From an uncultured Pseudomonadota bacterium (lineage in GTDB: Bacteria; Pseudomonadota; Gammaproteobacteria; Methylococcales; Methylomonadaceae), in NCBI GenBank assembly GCA_903928965.1, contig CAIYSZ010000104.1, positions 1 through 38,726 on the forward strand: DNA of 38,726 nucleotides, given 5' to 3'. A model generated the notes under the pieces. The model was not told the DNA's origin, did no database searches, and saw nothing but the letters and a program-made list of their open reading frames with translations. The translations under genes and the position numbers were made by a program. Each line of letters opens with the position of its first letter. The first letter of the stretch is position 1. This document shows positions 23,167-31,577 of the stretch, piece after piece.

Positions 23167-24486
23167 TTAAGCCTGTTGCTGTTGGCGTTGTCGCCAGACG
23201 CGGTAAATAAACAGCGGATTGCCGATCACGTAACGCCGCCACATGCGGCCCGGCTCCTGAATCAAACGCCAACTCCATTCCATGCCGATTTCCCGCATCC
23301 ACACCGGCGCGCGCCGGATGCGGCCGGAATAAAAGTCGAATAAACCACCGACGCCGAAACAGACGAAGGGCTTCAGCGCCGCGTGGTTGCGCGCCAGCCA
23401 CAATTCCTGTTTTGGCACCCCGAAACCGACCAATAAAACCGCCGCTCCAGAATCGTTAATTGCTTCTATGATTTTAGGTTCCTGCCGGGCGGAGAAAAAA
23501 CCGTCATGCGCGCCGGCGATGACGAGATTCGGATAACGCTGGCGCATGGCTTCGGCCGCGCGCTCGGCTATGCCGGGCATGCCGCCGAGTAAAAATAGGC
23601 TGTATCCGGCGTTGGCGGCGTGTTCGCACAGGCGCGGGAATAAATCGGTGCCGTTGACGTTGGCAAGCAGGGATTGATTCAGCATGCGGCAGCCGATGTT
23701 AATGCCGATGCCATCGGGCAGCACCCGGTCGGCGGCCTGCAACACTTTGAGATATTCCTCGTTGGCATAGGCAATGTTAAGGCAATCGGGGTTGACGAAG
23801 GCCATGAAGGCTTTTTGCTGTTCCATGACATGGCGGTCTATCCATTCCAGGGCTTCTTGCATGGTGGTGTTAACAATTTCCACGCCCCAAAAATTCAGCA
23901 ACGGCGGGGCCGGCCTGGGTTCGCCGCCGCCCAACACCGAACCGACCACGCCGCGTAAACTGAGGCCGACATGATCCTTGGCCGAGGCGCTGTAATAAAA
24001 TTCGTGGTCGGTCGCCAGTTCATCCTCATAGGCCAAGCCGATTTTTTTGCGCAGTAAAAATAGGGATATGACGCCGGGTTTGACGCCAAATCGAAATAAC
24101 GCATTCGCGGGCAGATTTACGAGTTCCTCGGGTGACACGGCGCGCGGGCCCGCCCAAGCTAAATCGCCGCGCAGCACATTGAGTAATAGCGCCATGCTTT
24201 TTCCAGGCCCTTTCCCGGCAAAGCTGAGCCGGTCAAACTCTTCTTGAAACAAGCCGATTTGCCGCCGCCGGTTGAAAATGAGGCCGGTTTCACGGTAGGC
24301 CAAAATAGCGCGCAACGCCAAAAGCGGGAAAAATAGTAAAATCAATAGCGCGCTGGTGGTTACGTCGAAAATGCGCGGCAGGGCGGAGTGTAAAACAAAT
24401 AGCCACGGCAGCAGCGCGCGTTGGTAAGCCGGCCGCAGTCTTTGCCCCAATGGGCCGGGTATCGGCGGAGTTTTTTGGTTTGACAT
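23167..24486 (-). CDS. WecG/TagA/CpsF glycosyltransferase with degenerate sugar-transferase N-terminus
   Basis: A 439-aa fusion. Residues ~200-439 are a complete GT26 (WecG/TagA/CpsF) domain: AFMAFVNPDCLNIAYANEEY, ADRVLPDGIGINIG, NVNGTDLFPRL, LLVGFGVPKQELWLARN and GVGGLFDFYSGRIRRAPVWM. Residues ~1-190 resemble a bacterial sugar transferase: a hydrophobic helix near 40-62, NVLRGDLAWAGPRAVSPEEL (103-122) and a PGV at 137-139, but KFRSM and the acidic DELPQ motif are gone. The enzyme should add the second sugar (often ManNAc-type) to the lipid carrier. The dead N-terminus may anchor it beside the initiating transferase encoded next. Confidence 0.85.
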   Translation of the reverse strand: MSNQKTPPIPGPLGQRLRPAYQRALLPWLFVLHSALPRIFDVTTSALLILLFFPLLALRAILAYRETGLIFNRRRQIGLFQEEFDRLSFAGKGPGKSMALLLNVLRGDLAWAGPRAVSPEELVNLPANALFRFGVKPGVISLFLLRKKIGLAYEDELATDHEFYYSASAKDHVGLSLRGVVGSVLGGGEPRPAPPLLNFWGVEIVNTTMQEALEWIDRHVMEQQKAFMAFVNPDCLNIAYANEEYLKVLQAADRVLPDGIGINIGCRMLNQSLLANVNGTDLFPRLCEHAANAGYSLFLLGGMPGIAERAAEAMRQRYPNLVIAGAHDGFFSARQEPKIIEAINDSGAAVLLVGFGVPKQELWLARNHAALKPFVCFGVGGLFDFYSGRIRRAPVWMREIGMEWSWRLIQEPGRMWRRYVIGNPLFIYRVWRQRQQQQA

Positions 24487-24496
24487 GGAAGACTCT

Positions 24497-25012
24497 CTAG
24501 TTCGGCGGTTCGGGAGTTCGGGGTATGATTCTAGCCGGCACGCCGACGGCTAGCGAATTGGCTGGAACATCCTTCAGCACAACGGCGTTCGCGCCTATCG
24601 CCACGTCGTCGCCGATATGAATGGGTCCCAGTATTTTCGCTCCGGCGCCGATGTCGACCCGATTGCCGATAACCGGCGCGCCGGCGATGCCGGTGCGCTT
24701 TAAGCCTATGGTTACGCCGTTGCGAATGATCACGTCGTCTCCGATCACGGCGTCGCCGCTAATGATGATGTCGCCGAAATGTTCTATGGTCAGGCGGCGG
24801 CCTACTTGCGTCTCGCAAGGCAGATCAATGCCGGTCAGGATTTGCGACAGCAATTTAAGCGCTTTGTATAGTATTGAAAACGGTAGCCGCAGCCATCTTT
24901 GACGCAAAGTGTAGCGCCAACGCCCGAACCGGTAAACCAACATCACGCCTAAGCCTTGCTTGGTCAAATCGCCATCGTAGGTGCGCCAATCTTCTCGGAT
25001 ATACTCAAACAT
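24497..25012 (-). CDS. CysE-like serine acetyltransferase family protein
   Basis: A 171-aa left-handed beta-helix acetyltransferase. The N-terminal helical part (MFEYIREDWRTYDGDLTKQG) matches short serine O-acetyltransferases. The hexapeptide repeats include LTIEHFGDIIISGDAVIGDD, VTIGLKRTGIAGAPVIGN and GAKILGPIHIGDDVAIGANA, ending with the PANSLAVGVPARII cap. The catalytic histidine is in EHFGDI (usually HGxGxVI). In exopolysaccharide clusters such enzymes commonly acetylate sugars, so O-acetylation of the polymer is more likely than cysteine synthesis. Six bases separate it from the GT2 gene upstream. Confidence 0.85.
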   Translation of the reverse strand: MFEYIREDWRTYDGDLTKQGLGVMLVYRFGRWRYTLRQRWLRLPFSILYKALKLLSQILTGIDLPCETQVGRRLTIEHFGDIIISGDAVIGDDVIIRNGVTIGLKRTGIAGAPVIGNRVDIGAGAKILGPIHIGDDVAIGANAVVLKDVPANSLAVGVPARIIPRTPEPPN

Positions 25013-25018
25013 GATCGT

Positions 25019-25987
25019 TTACCAAGGTTGCGGAGGCGAATCGAGTCCGCCTCGGGTGTCTTGCCAGGCTTGCCGCCAAAGCGCGGCGACGCGCCGTGAT
25101 TCTTCCGCCTTGGCCGGCTGGTTTTTATTATTGCGCCAGGCGCGGAAGAAATGCCAGGTCTGTTCCAGCCATTTCGCGAGCAGGGCGTAAAACCGGCCAT
25201 GCCATTTGCGGTAGTAAAGCGCTTGACTGCGCATGCGCCATAGGGTGAGTTGTTTGCCTGCGTTGGAAAACGTCAATTCGCCGACCGTTTCCGATGATGC
25301 GCCGCCGATATGGGTGATGACCAAATCGGGCCAGTAATAAACTTTATAACCGGCTTGCCGGATGCGCCGGCACAGGTCAACTTCCTCGTAATACAAGAAA
25401 AAGCGCGGGTCGAACAAACCTATTTTGTCGAGCAGGCTTTTGGGCATGATGGCGAAGGCGCCGGGAACCCAGTCCACCGCCGCCGGTTGCAGGGGATCGG
25501 CCCAAGTCCGGTCAAATCGTCCGAAAAATTTGGAGCCGGAGTAAGAATACGCCAAGCCGGACAAAGTCAGGCCATCGTTCAAAAGAGAGGGGAACAGGCG
25601 CGCGGAAGGCTGTCGCTGGCCGGTTTCGCTTTGCAGCAAGCCGCCGCCCATGCCGGCGTCGGGCGTTTCGCGCATGTGGCGCAAGGCGGTTTCAAGCGCG
25701 GCGGGCGGCAGGTAGGCGTCGGGGTTGAGCAGGAGAATGAATTCGCCGCGCGCCAGAAGCAAGGCTTTATTGTTGGCGTTGCCGAAGCCGAGATTGACGT
25801 CGCTGGCGATCAAGATAACCTCGGGATATTCGGATCGAATGATGGCGGCCGATTCATCGCGGGAGGCGTTATCCACGACGATGACTTCAAATTCCTCGGT
25901 CAGGGTTTGCGCGCGCAAGCTGTCCAGACAGGCGCGCAATTCGGGGGCGCTATTGTAAGTAACAATAAGAATGGATAAAGCCGTCAT
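25019..25987 (-). CDS. Family 2 glycosyltransferase (rhamnosyltransferase-like)
   Basis: A 322-aa cytosolic GT2 enzyme. SILIVTYNSAPELRACLDSL opens the GT-A fold; EVIVVDNASRDESAA and GEFILLLNPDAYLPP provide the nucleotide-sugar-binding aspartates (the DxD equivalent is NPD), and FFLYYEEVDLCRRIRQAGY is the typical WbbL-like acceptor motif. Start at 25987 chosen: GGGAG seven bases upstream and an ATGA overlap with the preceding gene's stop; the frame stays open to 26014. It probably adds rhamnose or a related deoxyhexose. Confidence 0.9.
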   Translation of the reverse strand: MTALSILIVTYNSAPELRACLDSLRAQTLTEEFEVIVVDNASRDESAAIIRSEYPEVILIASDVNLGFGNANNKALLLARGEFILLLNPDAYLPPAALETALRHMRETPDAGMGGGLLQSETGQRQPSARLFPSLLNDGLTLSGLAYSYSGSKFFGRFDRTWADPLQPAAVDWVPGAFAIMPKSLLDKIGLFDPRFFLYYEEVDLCRRIRQAGYKVYYWPDLVITHIGGASSETVGELTFSNAGKQLTLWRMRSQALYYRKWHGRFYALLAKWLEQTWHFFRAWRNNKNQPAKAEESRRVAALWRQAWQDTRGGLDSPPQPW

Positions 25988-27183
25988 GAATTCTCCCGGT
26001 CGGTGCGTTGCCATGCCGCGTTTTTCCGCGCGTTACGCAATAAATTAGGTATCAATTTTAATTTCCAAATAATATACATCGGCACGCTGGCCAGCGCCTT
26101 CAGGTCCTTGACGTCGCCGCCCAGCCGCACCGCCGCTAATACGTGCAGTATCACTAGCGTCAAGCCGGCTAAGGCGTAATAGCGCGGCGGGCCGGAAAAC
26201 GGCAGTGTTAAGAGCAGTAATAATACATGATAGGAAAGCGGGAGTAATAGCAATTCGGCCAATGGTTCAAGCAATCGCCTTTGACCGGCCAGCAAATCCC
26301 GGAATAGCGACGGCGCTTGGCTGGCAATCAAGCCGAAGCGGCCGCCCTCCCAGCGCGAGCGCTGCACCTCGGCGTTGTCGGTTTTATTGGGCGCGTCGGA
26401 ATAAACGTGCACGCTATCCAGAAAGCGCATGCGGTAACCGGCCTTGACTAAGCGCAAATGGTATTCCATGTCCTCGACGATGGAACCGGCTTCGTAGGGC
26501 ACGGCCTCCAGCAAGCGCCGGCTCAAGGCGAAACCATTGCCCAGTATGCCGACCGAAACATTGAGTTTTTCGCGTCCCGCCAAGCGCAAATCGTTGAAGG
26601 CCAGCCAAGCGATACGGTTGATTCTGGCCGACAGGGAGGCGTCCGGATTGGCGATGCGGTAACGGCATTGCGCGGCGTCTATGCCTTGAGCGAAAGCCAG
26701 GCGGAATTCATGCACCAAATTCAGATCCACGCGGCTATCGGCGTCTACCACCAAAAACACGTCATAGCTTTCCGCCAACAGGGTTTTGAATGCAAAATCC
26801 AGCGCGTAGCCTTTGCCTCGGTGCGCCGCGTCTTGGCGCACCAGAACTCGCGCGCCGGCGGCGCGGGCGATTTCCGCCGTGGCGTCGCTGCAATTGTCGG
26901 CGATGACCGCCAATTCGCACCCGGCGGCGTTAGCCAGGCTGGCGCGCAAATTCGCTACGCATTCGGCGATGCCCGCGGCTTCGTTATGGGCGGGAACCAC
27001 CAGGGCCAGACGCGGCAGCGCCGCGGGTGAATGGTCGGTAATCAGGGGCTTGCGGGGGGCCAAGCCCGCCGCGGTCAGCGCCAGCAATTCCAACGAGCCC
27101 GGCAAGGTGACCGCGATGAGGAGTAGTCCCGCCAACGGCGAAACTTGGGAAAAAACGGAAGTTAGAAATTCAAACATGGGCAT
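25984..27183 (-). CDS. Membrane family 2 glycosyltransferase
   Basis: A 399-aa membrane-bound GT2. One N-terminal helix (~14-38), then the catalytic domain with ALVVPAHNEAAGIAECVANL, VFLVVDADSRVD (DxD), GSIVEDMEYHLRLVKAGYRM (catalytic ED) and the VQRSRWEGGR version of QxxRW. Two or three C-terminal helices follow (~303-325, 333-355). The layout resembles cellulose-synthase-like and PgaC-like processive enzymes, but the short membrane region suggests a non-processive transferase. ATGA overlap with the downstream GT2 gene couples translation. A second ATG lies six bases in. Confidence 0.88.
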   Translation of the reverse strand: MPMFEFLTSVFSQVSPLAGLLLIAVTLPGSLELLALTAAGLAPRKPLITDHSPAALPRLALVVPAHNEAAGIAECVANLRASLANAAGCELAVIADNCSDATAEIARAAGARVLVRQDAAHRGKGYALDFAFKTLLAESYDVFLVVDADSRVDLNLVHEFRLAFAQGIDAAQCRYRIANPDASLSARINRIAWLAFNDLRLAGREKLNVSVGILGNGFALSRRLLEAVPYEAGSIVEDMEYHLRLVKAGYRMRFLDSVHVYSDAPNKTDNAEVQRSRWEGGRFGLIASQAPSLFRDLLAGQRRLLEPLAELLLLPLSYHVLLLLLTLPFSGPPRYYALAGLTLVILHVLAAVRLGGDVKDLKALASVPMYIIWKLKLIPNLLRNARKNAAWQRTDRENS

Positions 27184-27368
27184 TTCACGCTGGCGGCCGT
27201 TGCGATTGGAAGTGAATGAATGATCCCCCCTATGCTCGCGGGATAGGGAGAACGCATAAAGAAAGCGATTAGGCCGGTTTTTTTGATTTTGTCAAGTTTA
27301 AGCGGCAATGACATAGTGGCTATGAGGCGTTAATGGTTAAGTTTAACCTAATTCGTTTATGTACAATG

Positions 27369-28570
27369 TTACATTTTGTCACGCTGGAAATACCTAGCCG
27401 GATACTGGGAAATAGATTTCCAAGGCTGCCATCGTTTTAATTTTAATGCGTGTTGTTCTAATAAATGCCAAGACAGTACGGCGAAAAACAGTGTGACCAC
27501 AAACGAAGCGGCGGTATACGCAACAATTCCATAGCGGTTGCCGCCAAATTCCGCCAACGCTTTTTGCACAGGATAGGCGTATATATATAAGCCGTAGCTA
27601 TAATCGAATGTCTTGGCAAACTGATACATAGGTATAATTTTGGCCAGATACATAATCAAATAGACCGTAACCAGGGGCGCGACCAAGGGATAAACGCCCA
27701 ACAGCATGGCGGTGGCGCCGGACGCCACGGCCGCCAGCGCCCATATATGCCTGACTGACGGCATGAAAAAAAAAATAGCGAGCCGGCCAGAAAATGCGCG
27801 GCGGTACGAAAAACCGTGGCATTGGCCAATCCGGCCCAGCTAGGATTTTTCCAGATCATGACAATGTAAATAATCCAATTCGCGATGAACAGAAACATGA
27901 CCGTTTTCTTGGTTAATAAATTGGTAATGCCTAAAATCGCGACCAGAAAATACAGATGAAGCTCCCTGCATAACGACCATAAGGAACCGTTGACCGCTGA
28001 CTCTTTAAATTCACCGGTGGCTGCCAACTCAATAAAAACGCCCGGCATGGAGCCGGAATTAAATAAATGCACTTTATCCAAAAACACGGCTAGATTCGGC
28101 GTCCACCCCAGGAACATAGGCAACAAAAAACCGGCTGAAGCCTGGGCGACCGAAATCGCGGGAAGCAAGGAGGTATCCAATACAAATTTTAAATACGGCG
28201 GCATGCCGTATAACATTCTTAAAATGATGCTGCACAGCAATATACACAACCAATACGCCGGAAAAATCCGTAAAAAACGGTTCCATAGATAGCCTAACAC
28301 CGAATGTCTGTTAATAAAACTGGCCACAATCAATGCGCCGCTAATAGCGAAAAAACCATCCACCGCAACCGCGCCAATACTATATATATCGTGGCTGAAA
28401 TGAAACAGCGGATCGTTGCCGAATCCGCCCAACTCAAATCCGTGCGAAATGATGACCGAAGTCGCCAGGGCAAGCCTTAAAAAATTAAAACTGTTTTGAC
28501 GCCAATCCAGTTCTAGGGGTTGATTAAGTTTAGCCCATAATTCAATCCACATGGAGTTCTCCCAAACCAT
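27369..28570 (-). pseudogene. O-acyltransferase family 3 gene split at a T10 run
   Basis: Two overlapping frames together give one OafA/acyltransferase-3 membrane protein of about 400 aa. The 5' frame (from 28570 or, with GGGAG, from 28552) has NFLRLALATSVIISHGFELG with the catalytic-type histidine, GAVAVDGFFAISGALIVASF and RFLRIFPAYWLCI. The 3' frame (27764 to 27369) continues HIWALAAVASGATAMLLGVY, FDYSYGLYIYAYPVQKALAE and LSWHLLEQHALKLKRW. The frames meet at ten T on the coding strand (plus-strand A10, 27766-27775). Eight or eleven T would restore a continuous frame. It may be a sequencing error, a true null, a phase-variable gene or a transcript-slippage site. When intact it would acylate a polysaccharide sugar. 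Confidence 0.8.
27766..27775. repeat. A10/T10 homopolymer inside the acyltransferase gene
   Basis: Ten consecutive A on the plus strand at the exact point of the frame change. Tracts of this length are prone to slipped-strand mutation and to RNA polymerase slippage. Confidence 0.9.
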
Positions 28571-28666
28571 TGTATCCTTGATAAAATTTTTGGCGGTCTA
28601 GCATCAACTCTAGGTATGATTGCCTGTCTAATGTCATATCGTATTAGCCAAATGTGTGTTTGTCGC

Positions 28667-29890
28667 TCATGCGCCTAGACGCCGATTTAAAACGTCAAAT
28701 AATCGTTTCGTATTGGTTTCCAAATCATACTCCAATAGCACTTTTTGCCGGCCTGACGCGCCTAATTGGCCGCGCAAGGCCGGGTTTTCAATTAATTGCC
28801 GTATGGCGTCGGCCAGCCCTACGCTATCCGAAGCCGCCGCCAACAAACCTTCTTGTCCATCGCGTATCAACTCCGGAACTCCGGTGATGGCCGTGGTCAC
28901 GCAAGGAATTTCCATGGCCATGGCCTCCATTAGCACCACCGGCAAGCCCTCGGCGAAGCTTGGCAGTACAAAAATGTCGGCGCTATGGTAATAATCCAAA
29001 ATATGATCTTGATCGACCGCTCCGGTGAAGCGGACTTGTGCGTTTAGACCCAAGGCTTCGGCATGCCGGCGCAAGTTTTGTTCGTCCGGGCCCATGCCAA
29101 CCAGGGTCAGTTGCGCTAGCAGGCCTTGATTTTTTAATTGCGCCAACGCCTCCAGTAAAATCGCTTGACCTTTGGCGGGAGTTAGGCGGCCGACGCAAAG
29201 CAATTGACACGCCTCGTTTGGCGCGGATTTAGGCGCCGGGGCGAAGCGTTGCGCGTCCACGCCCAAGCGGCAGACTTCAAACTTGGTCCAGGCTTGCACC
29301 GGCGACAGTTTCATGACTTGACTGCGGGCGTAATGGCTGATGCAAAGAATAAAATCGGCGGCCAGGATTTTTTCAGGCAAATTGTAGCCGGGTGCGTCGT
29401 AAAATTCGTCGGGGCCATGCACGGTAAACGAAAAGCCCAATCCGAACACGGTTTTGACCAGCAGGCCTACCGAGGCGGCCGGCGTCGCGAAATGAACGTG
29501 CAAGTGGCCTATCTGGCGCGATATGAGTCTTTGTCCCAGCAGCAGGGCTTCGATCAAATAAAAAAACTGGTACGCAATGCGCTTCAGGTCCCATCCTCCC
29601 AGTTTAAGCGCCTGTACTACGCCGCGCAACAAACCCAAGGGATGCGAGGCTAGGGTTTTGCCTAGCGCCAAGCCGGCCTTGAACACGCCTTGCGGTTTGA
29701 CGTAATAAGCGGCTTGCGCTTCAAGACGTTCTATTTCAGTCAATTTTTCAAGCGGCCGATCCGGCGCATTGATGGAGGCTACTTCTATTGATAAGCCTAA
29801 TGCGCGCAGCTTGACCACCTCGCGTAAAATAAAGGTATGCGAATAGGCTGGGTATTGGCTGACTAAATAGGCAATGGTTTTTTGCGTCAT
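28667..29890 (-). CDS. Family 4 glycosyltransferase
   Basis: A 407-aa GT-B-fold enzyme. The N-terminal half has YLVSQYPAYSHTFILREVVK, the opening typical of WcaL-like colanic acid transferases, and FSFTVHGPDEFYDAPGY. The C-terminal half has LLCVGRLTPAKGQAILLEAL, VRFTGAVDQDHILDYYHSAD and the EX7E-type motif in FAEGLPVVLMEAMAMEIPCV. It acts on the cytosolic face of the inner membrane to extend the lipid-linked repeat. It is 36 bases downstream of the next GT4 gene in the operon. Confidence 0.93.
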   Translation of the reverse strand: MTQKTIAYLVSQYPAYSHTFILREVVKLRALGLSIEVASINAPDRPLEKLTEIERLEAQAAYYVKPQGVFKAGLALGKTLASHPLGLLRGVVQALKLGGWDLKRIAYQFFYLIEALLLGQRLISRQIGHLHVHFATPAASVGLLVKTVFGLGFSFTVHGPDEFYDAPGYNLPEKILAADFILCISHYARSQVMKLSPVQAWTKFEVCRLGVDAQRFAPAPKSAPNEACQLLCVGRLTPAKGQAILLEALAQLKNQGLLAQLTLVGMGPDEQNLRRHAEALGLNAQVRFTGAVDQDHILDYYHSADIFVLPSFAEGLPVVLMEAMAMEIPCVTTAITGVPELIRDGQEGLLAAASDSVGLADAIRQLIENPALRGQLGASGRQKVLLEYDLETNTKRLFDVLNRRLGA

Positions 29891-29926
29891 GGTAGGGATT
29901 TTTAAAATTCAAGCGTTCAAATAATA

Positions 29927-31186
29927 CTAGGATGGCAATAATTCTTGATATAGCTTGACGGCGCTGGCGATTTTCGCATCCCAGGAATACAAAAGCTCCA
30001 CCCGGCGTCGGCCGGCCCGGCCCATGGCGCTCCATAGCTCCGGCCGGCGCCGGACATCGGTTAAATGTTCGATTAAACCGGCGACGACATCGGCCTTGCC
30101 GGTCGGGGGCAATTTGACTCCGATTTCGGCGTCGACAATTTCGGCCGGGCCGCCGAAATCGACGGCGATAACCGGCCGCGCCGCGGCCATGGCCTCTAAT
30201 AGCACGGCTCCGCCGGATTCACGCACCGAAGGCAGGCAAAAGACGTGGCATTGCCGCATGACTTCTGACACCTGGTTTAATGGCAAGTTGCCGGTAAATC
30301 GTACGCGTTCCGTCAAGCCGCATGCTTGGGTTTGCGCTTCCAGCGCTCCGCGCTCGGGGCCTTCGCCGACGATAGTCAATTGGTAAGGAAAGTCCAAGGC
30401 TTTCACTGCCTCAAGCAACATGCCAAGACCCTTGAAAGGCAGCAAGCGTCCAACATAGGCAATTTGCAAGGGTTCGAGATCGGTCGGCGCGGGCGGCCAT
30501 GGCGCGGGGGAAAAAATGTTTAAATCGACGCCGTTTTCCAGTAAGTTGCGGCATTTGTTCCGGTAGCGGGCGGGAATTCCGGCGACAGTGGCTTGGGTGG
30601 CGGTCAGGATTAAGGCCGCGTTGCGGGTAGAACCTAAAACCCAGTCGATGAGCCGACCTAGGTTACGAATGGGATAGAGCCATTTCGATTCGGCGCGCAT
30701 GATTTCCGGAAAGTTCGCCGGCGACGGCAGCGCGCCGTTCCACGGTCCTAGGGCCAATGGCGCGCCCAGCGTGTACAAGCGGGTGGCGGCTAGCGGAGAT
30801 ACCGGCGTGACGGCATGTACGATGTCCCAGGTTTGCCCTTGATTGCGCCATTGCCGGCACTGGCGGACGGCAACCCAGTCGTACACATAAAAATCCAAGG
30901 ATGAAATTAAAAATAAAGGATGTTCACTGCGCGGAAAGCAGCGGGACGCAAACCGGTATAGCGGGCCGGCGAACCACTCCGTGTCGATGAAGCGGACGCT
31001 GGAATCGTCCAGCGGGACGCCGGCCGCTTCCAGCGCCGGCCGGTTTCGCACGTGCGTCAAAAGCGTGACTTGACACAAGGCGCTTAATCGCCGGTACCAT
31101 TCCCAGCCGATTTGCGATACCGAGCCCATGCCCGGCCCGCATTGATAGGCGGAAAGCAGCACCCGAATATTTTTTGTAGTGGCCAT
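29927..31186 (-). CDS. Family 4 glycosyltransferase
   Basis: A 419-aa GT-B-fold enzyme, first gene of the minus-strand exopolysaccharide run. N-terminal marks: VLLSAYQCGPGMGSVSQIGW (often seen in GT4 enzymes of this kind as SxY...PxxGSE) and WDIVHAVTPVSPLAATRLYT. C-terminal marks: IAYVGRLLPFKGLGMLLEAV, LTIVGEGPERGALEAQTQAC, RVRFTGNLPLNQVSEVM and SVRESGGAVLLEAMAAARPV (EX7E). Length and fold fit the family; donor and acceptor unknown. Confidence 0.93.
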   Translation of the reverse strand: MATTKNIRVLLSAYQCGPGMGSVSQIGWEWYRRLSALCQVTLLTHVRNRPALEAAGVPLDDSSVRFIDTEWFAGPLYRFASRCFPRSEHPLFLISSLDFYVYDWVAVRQCRQWRNQGQTWDIVHAVTPVSPLAATRLYTLGAPLALGPWNGALPSPANFPEIMRAESKWLYPIRNLGRLIDWVLGSTRNAALILTATQATVAGIPARYRNKCRNLLENGVDLNIFSPAPWPPAPTDLEPLQIAYVGRLLPFKGLGMLLEAVKALDFPYQLTIVGEGPERGALEAQTQACGLTERVRFTGNLPLNQVSEVMRQCHVFCLPSVRESGGAVLLEAMAAARPVIAVDFGGPAEIVDAEIGVKLPPTGKADVVAGLIEHLTDVRRRPELWSAMGRAGRRRVELLYSWDAKIASAVKLYQELLPS

Positions 31187-31577
31187 GATGCAACTCCGCC
31201 AAAAAATTTAAAAACAATAAAATACACGCGTCCGCAATCAGAATCAATGGCCGGCGTCAACTTCGCGCAAAGCGCGCTTGCGGCGCCCCGGATGCGCTGG
31301 TTCGGCGATGGGCCGGGCAATTCTTTGGAAGCCGGTTTAACTATAGGCGAAAACCGGGAAACCTGAGAATTTTGATTCGTTTATTCCGCGCGCCGGGTCT
31401 TTTGGGGAAATCCGCAACGCCATGGCGGTGCACAAGAAAAAGCATTGAAACTGGTTAAATGCCCTGTTTTGGGGTATATTGCCCAATTTTACCCTGTGCT
31501 GGAAGCCTAGCCAATGACAACTGATGTTACCCTGGGTCTGGCGCCGGTTTGCGAAGTCTGTAGTTGATGTAAAAAAT
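31187..31577. other. Divergent intergenic region between GT4 and ATP-grasp genes
   Basis: About 390 bases between oppositely directed genes. It must carry promoters for both directions, but no clear sigma-70 or sigma-54 element was found. A+T-rich tracts flank both ends (AAAAAATTTAAAAAC near 31200 and GATGTAAAAAATATG at the right end). No convincing small gene or structured RNA was seen. Confidence 0.4.
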
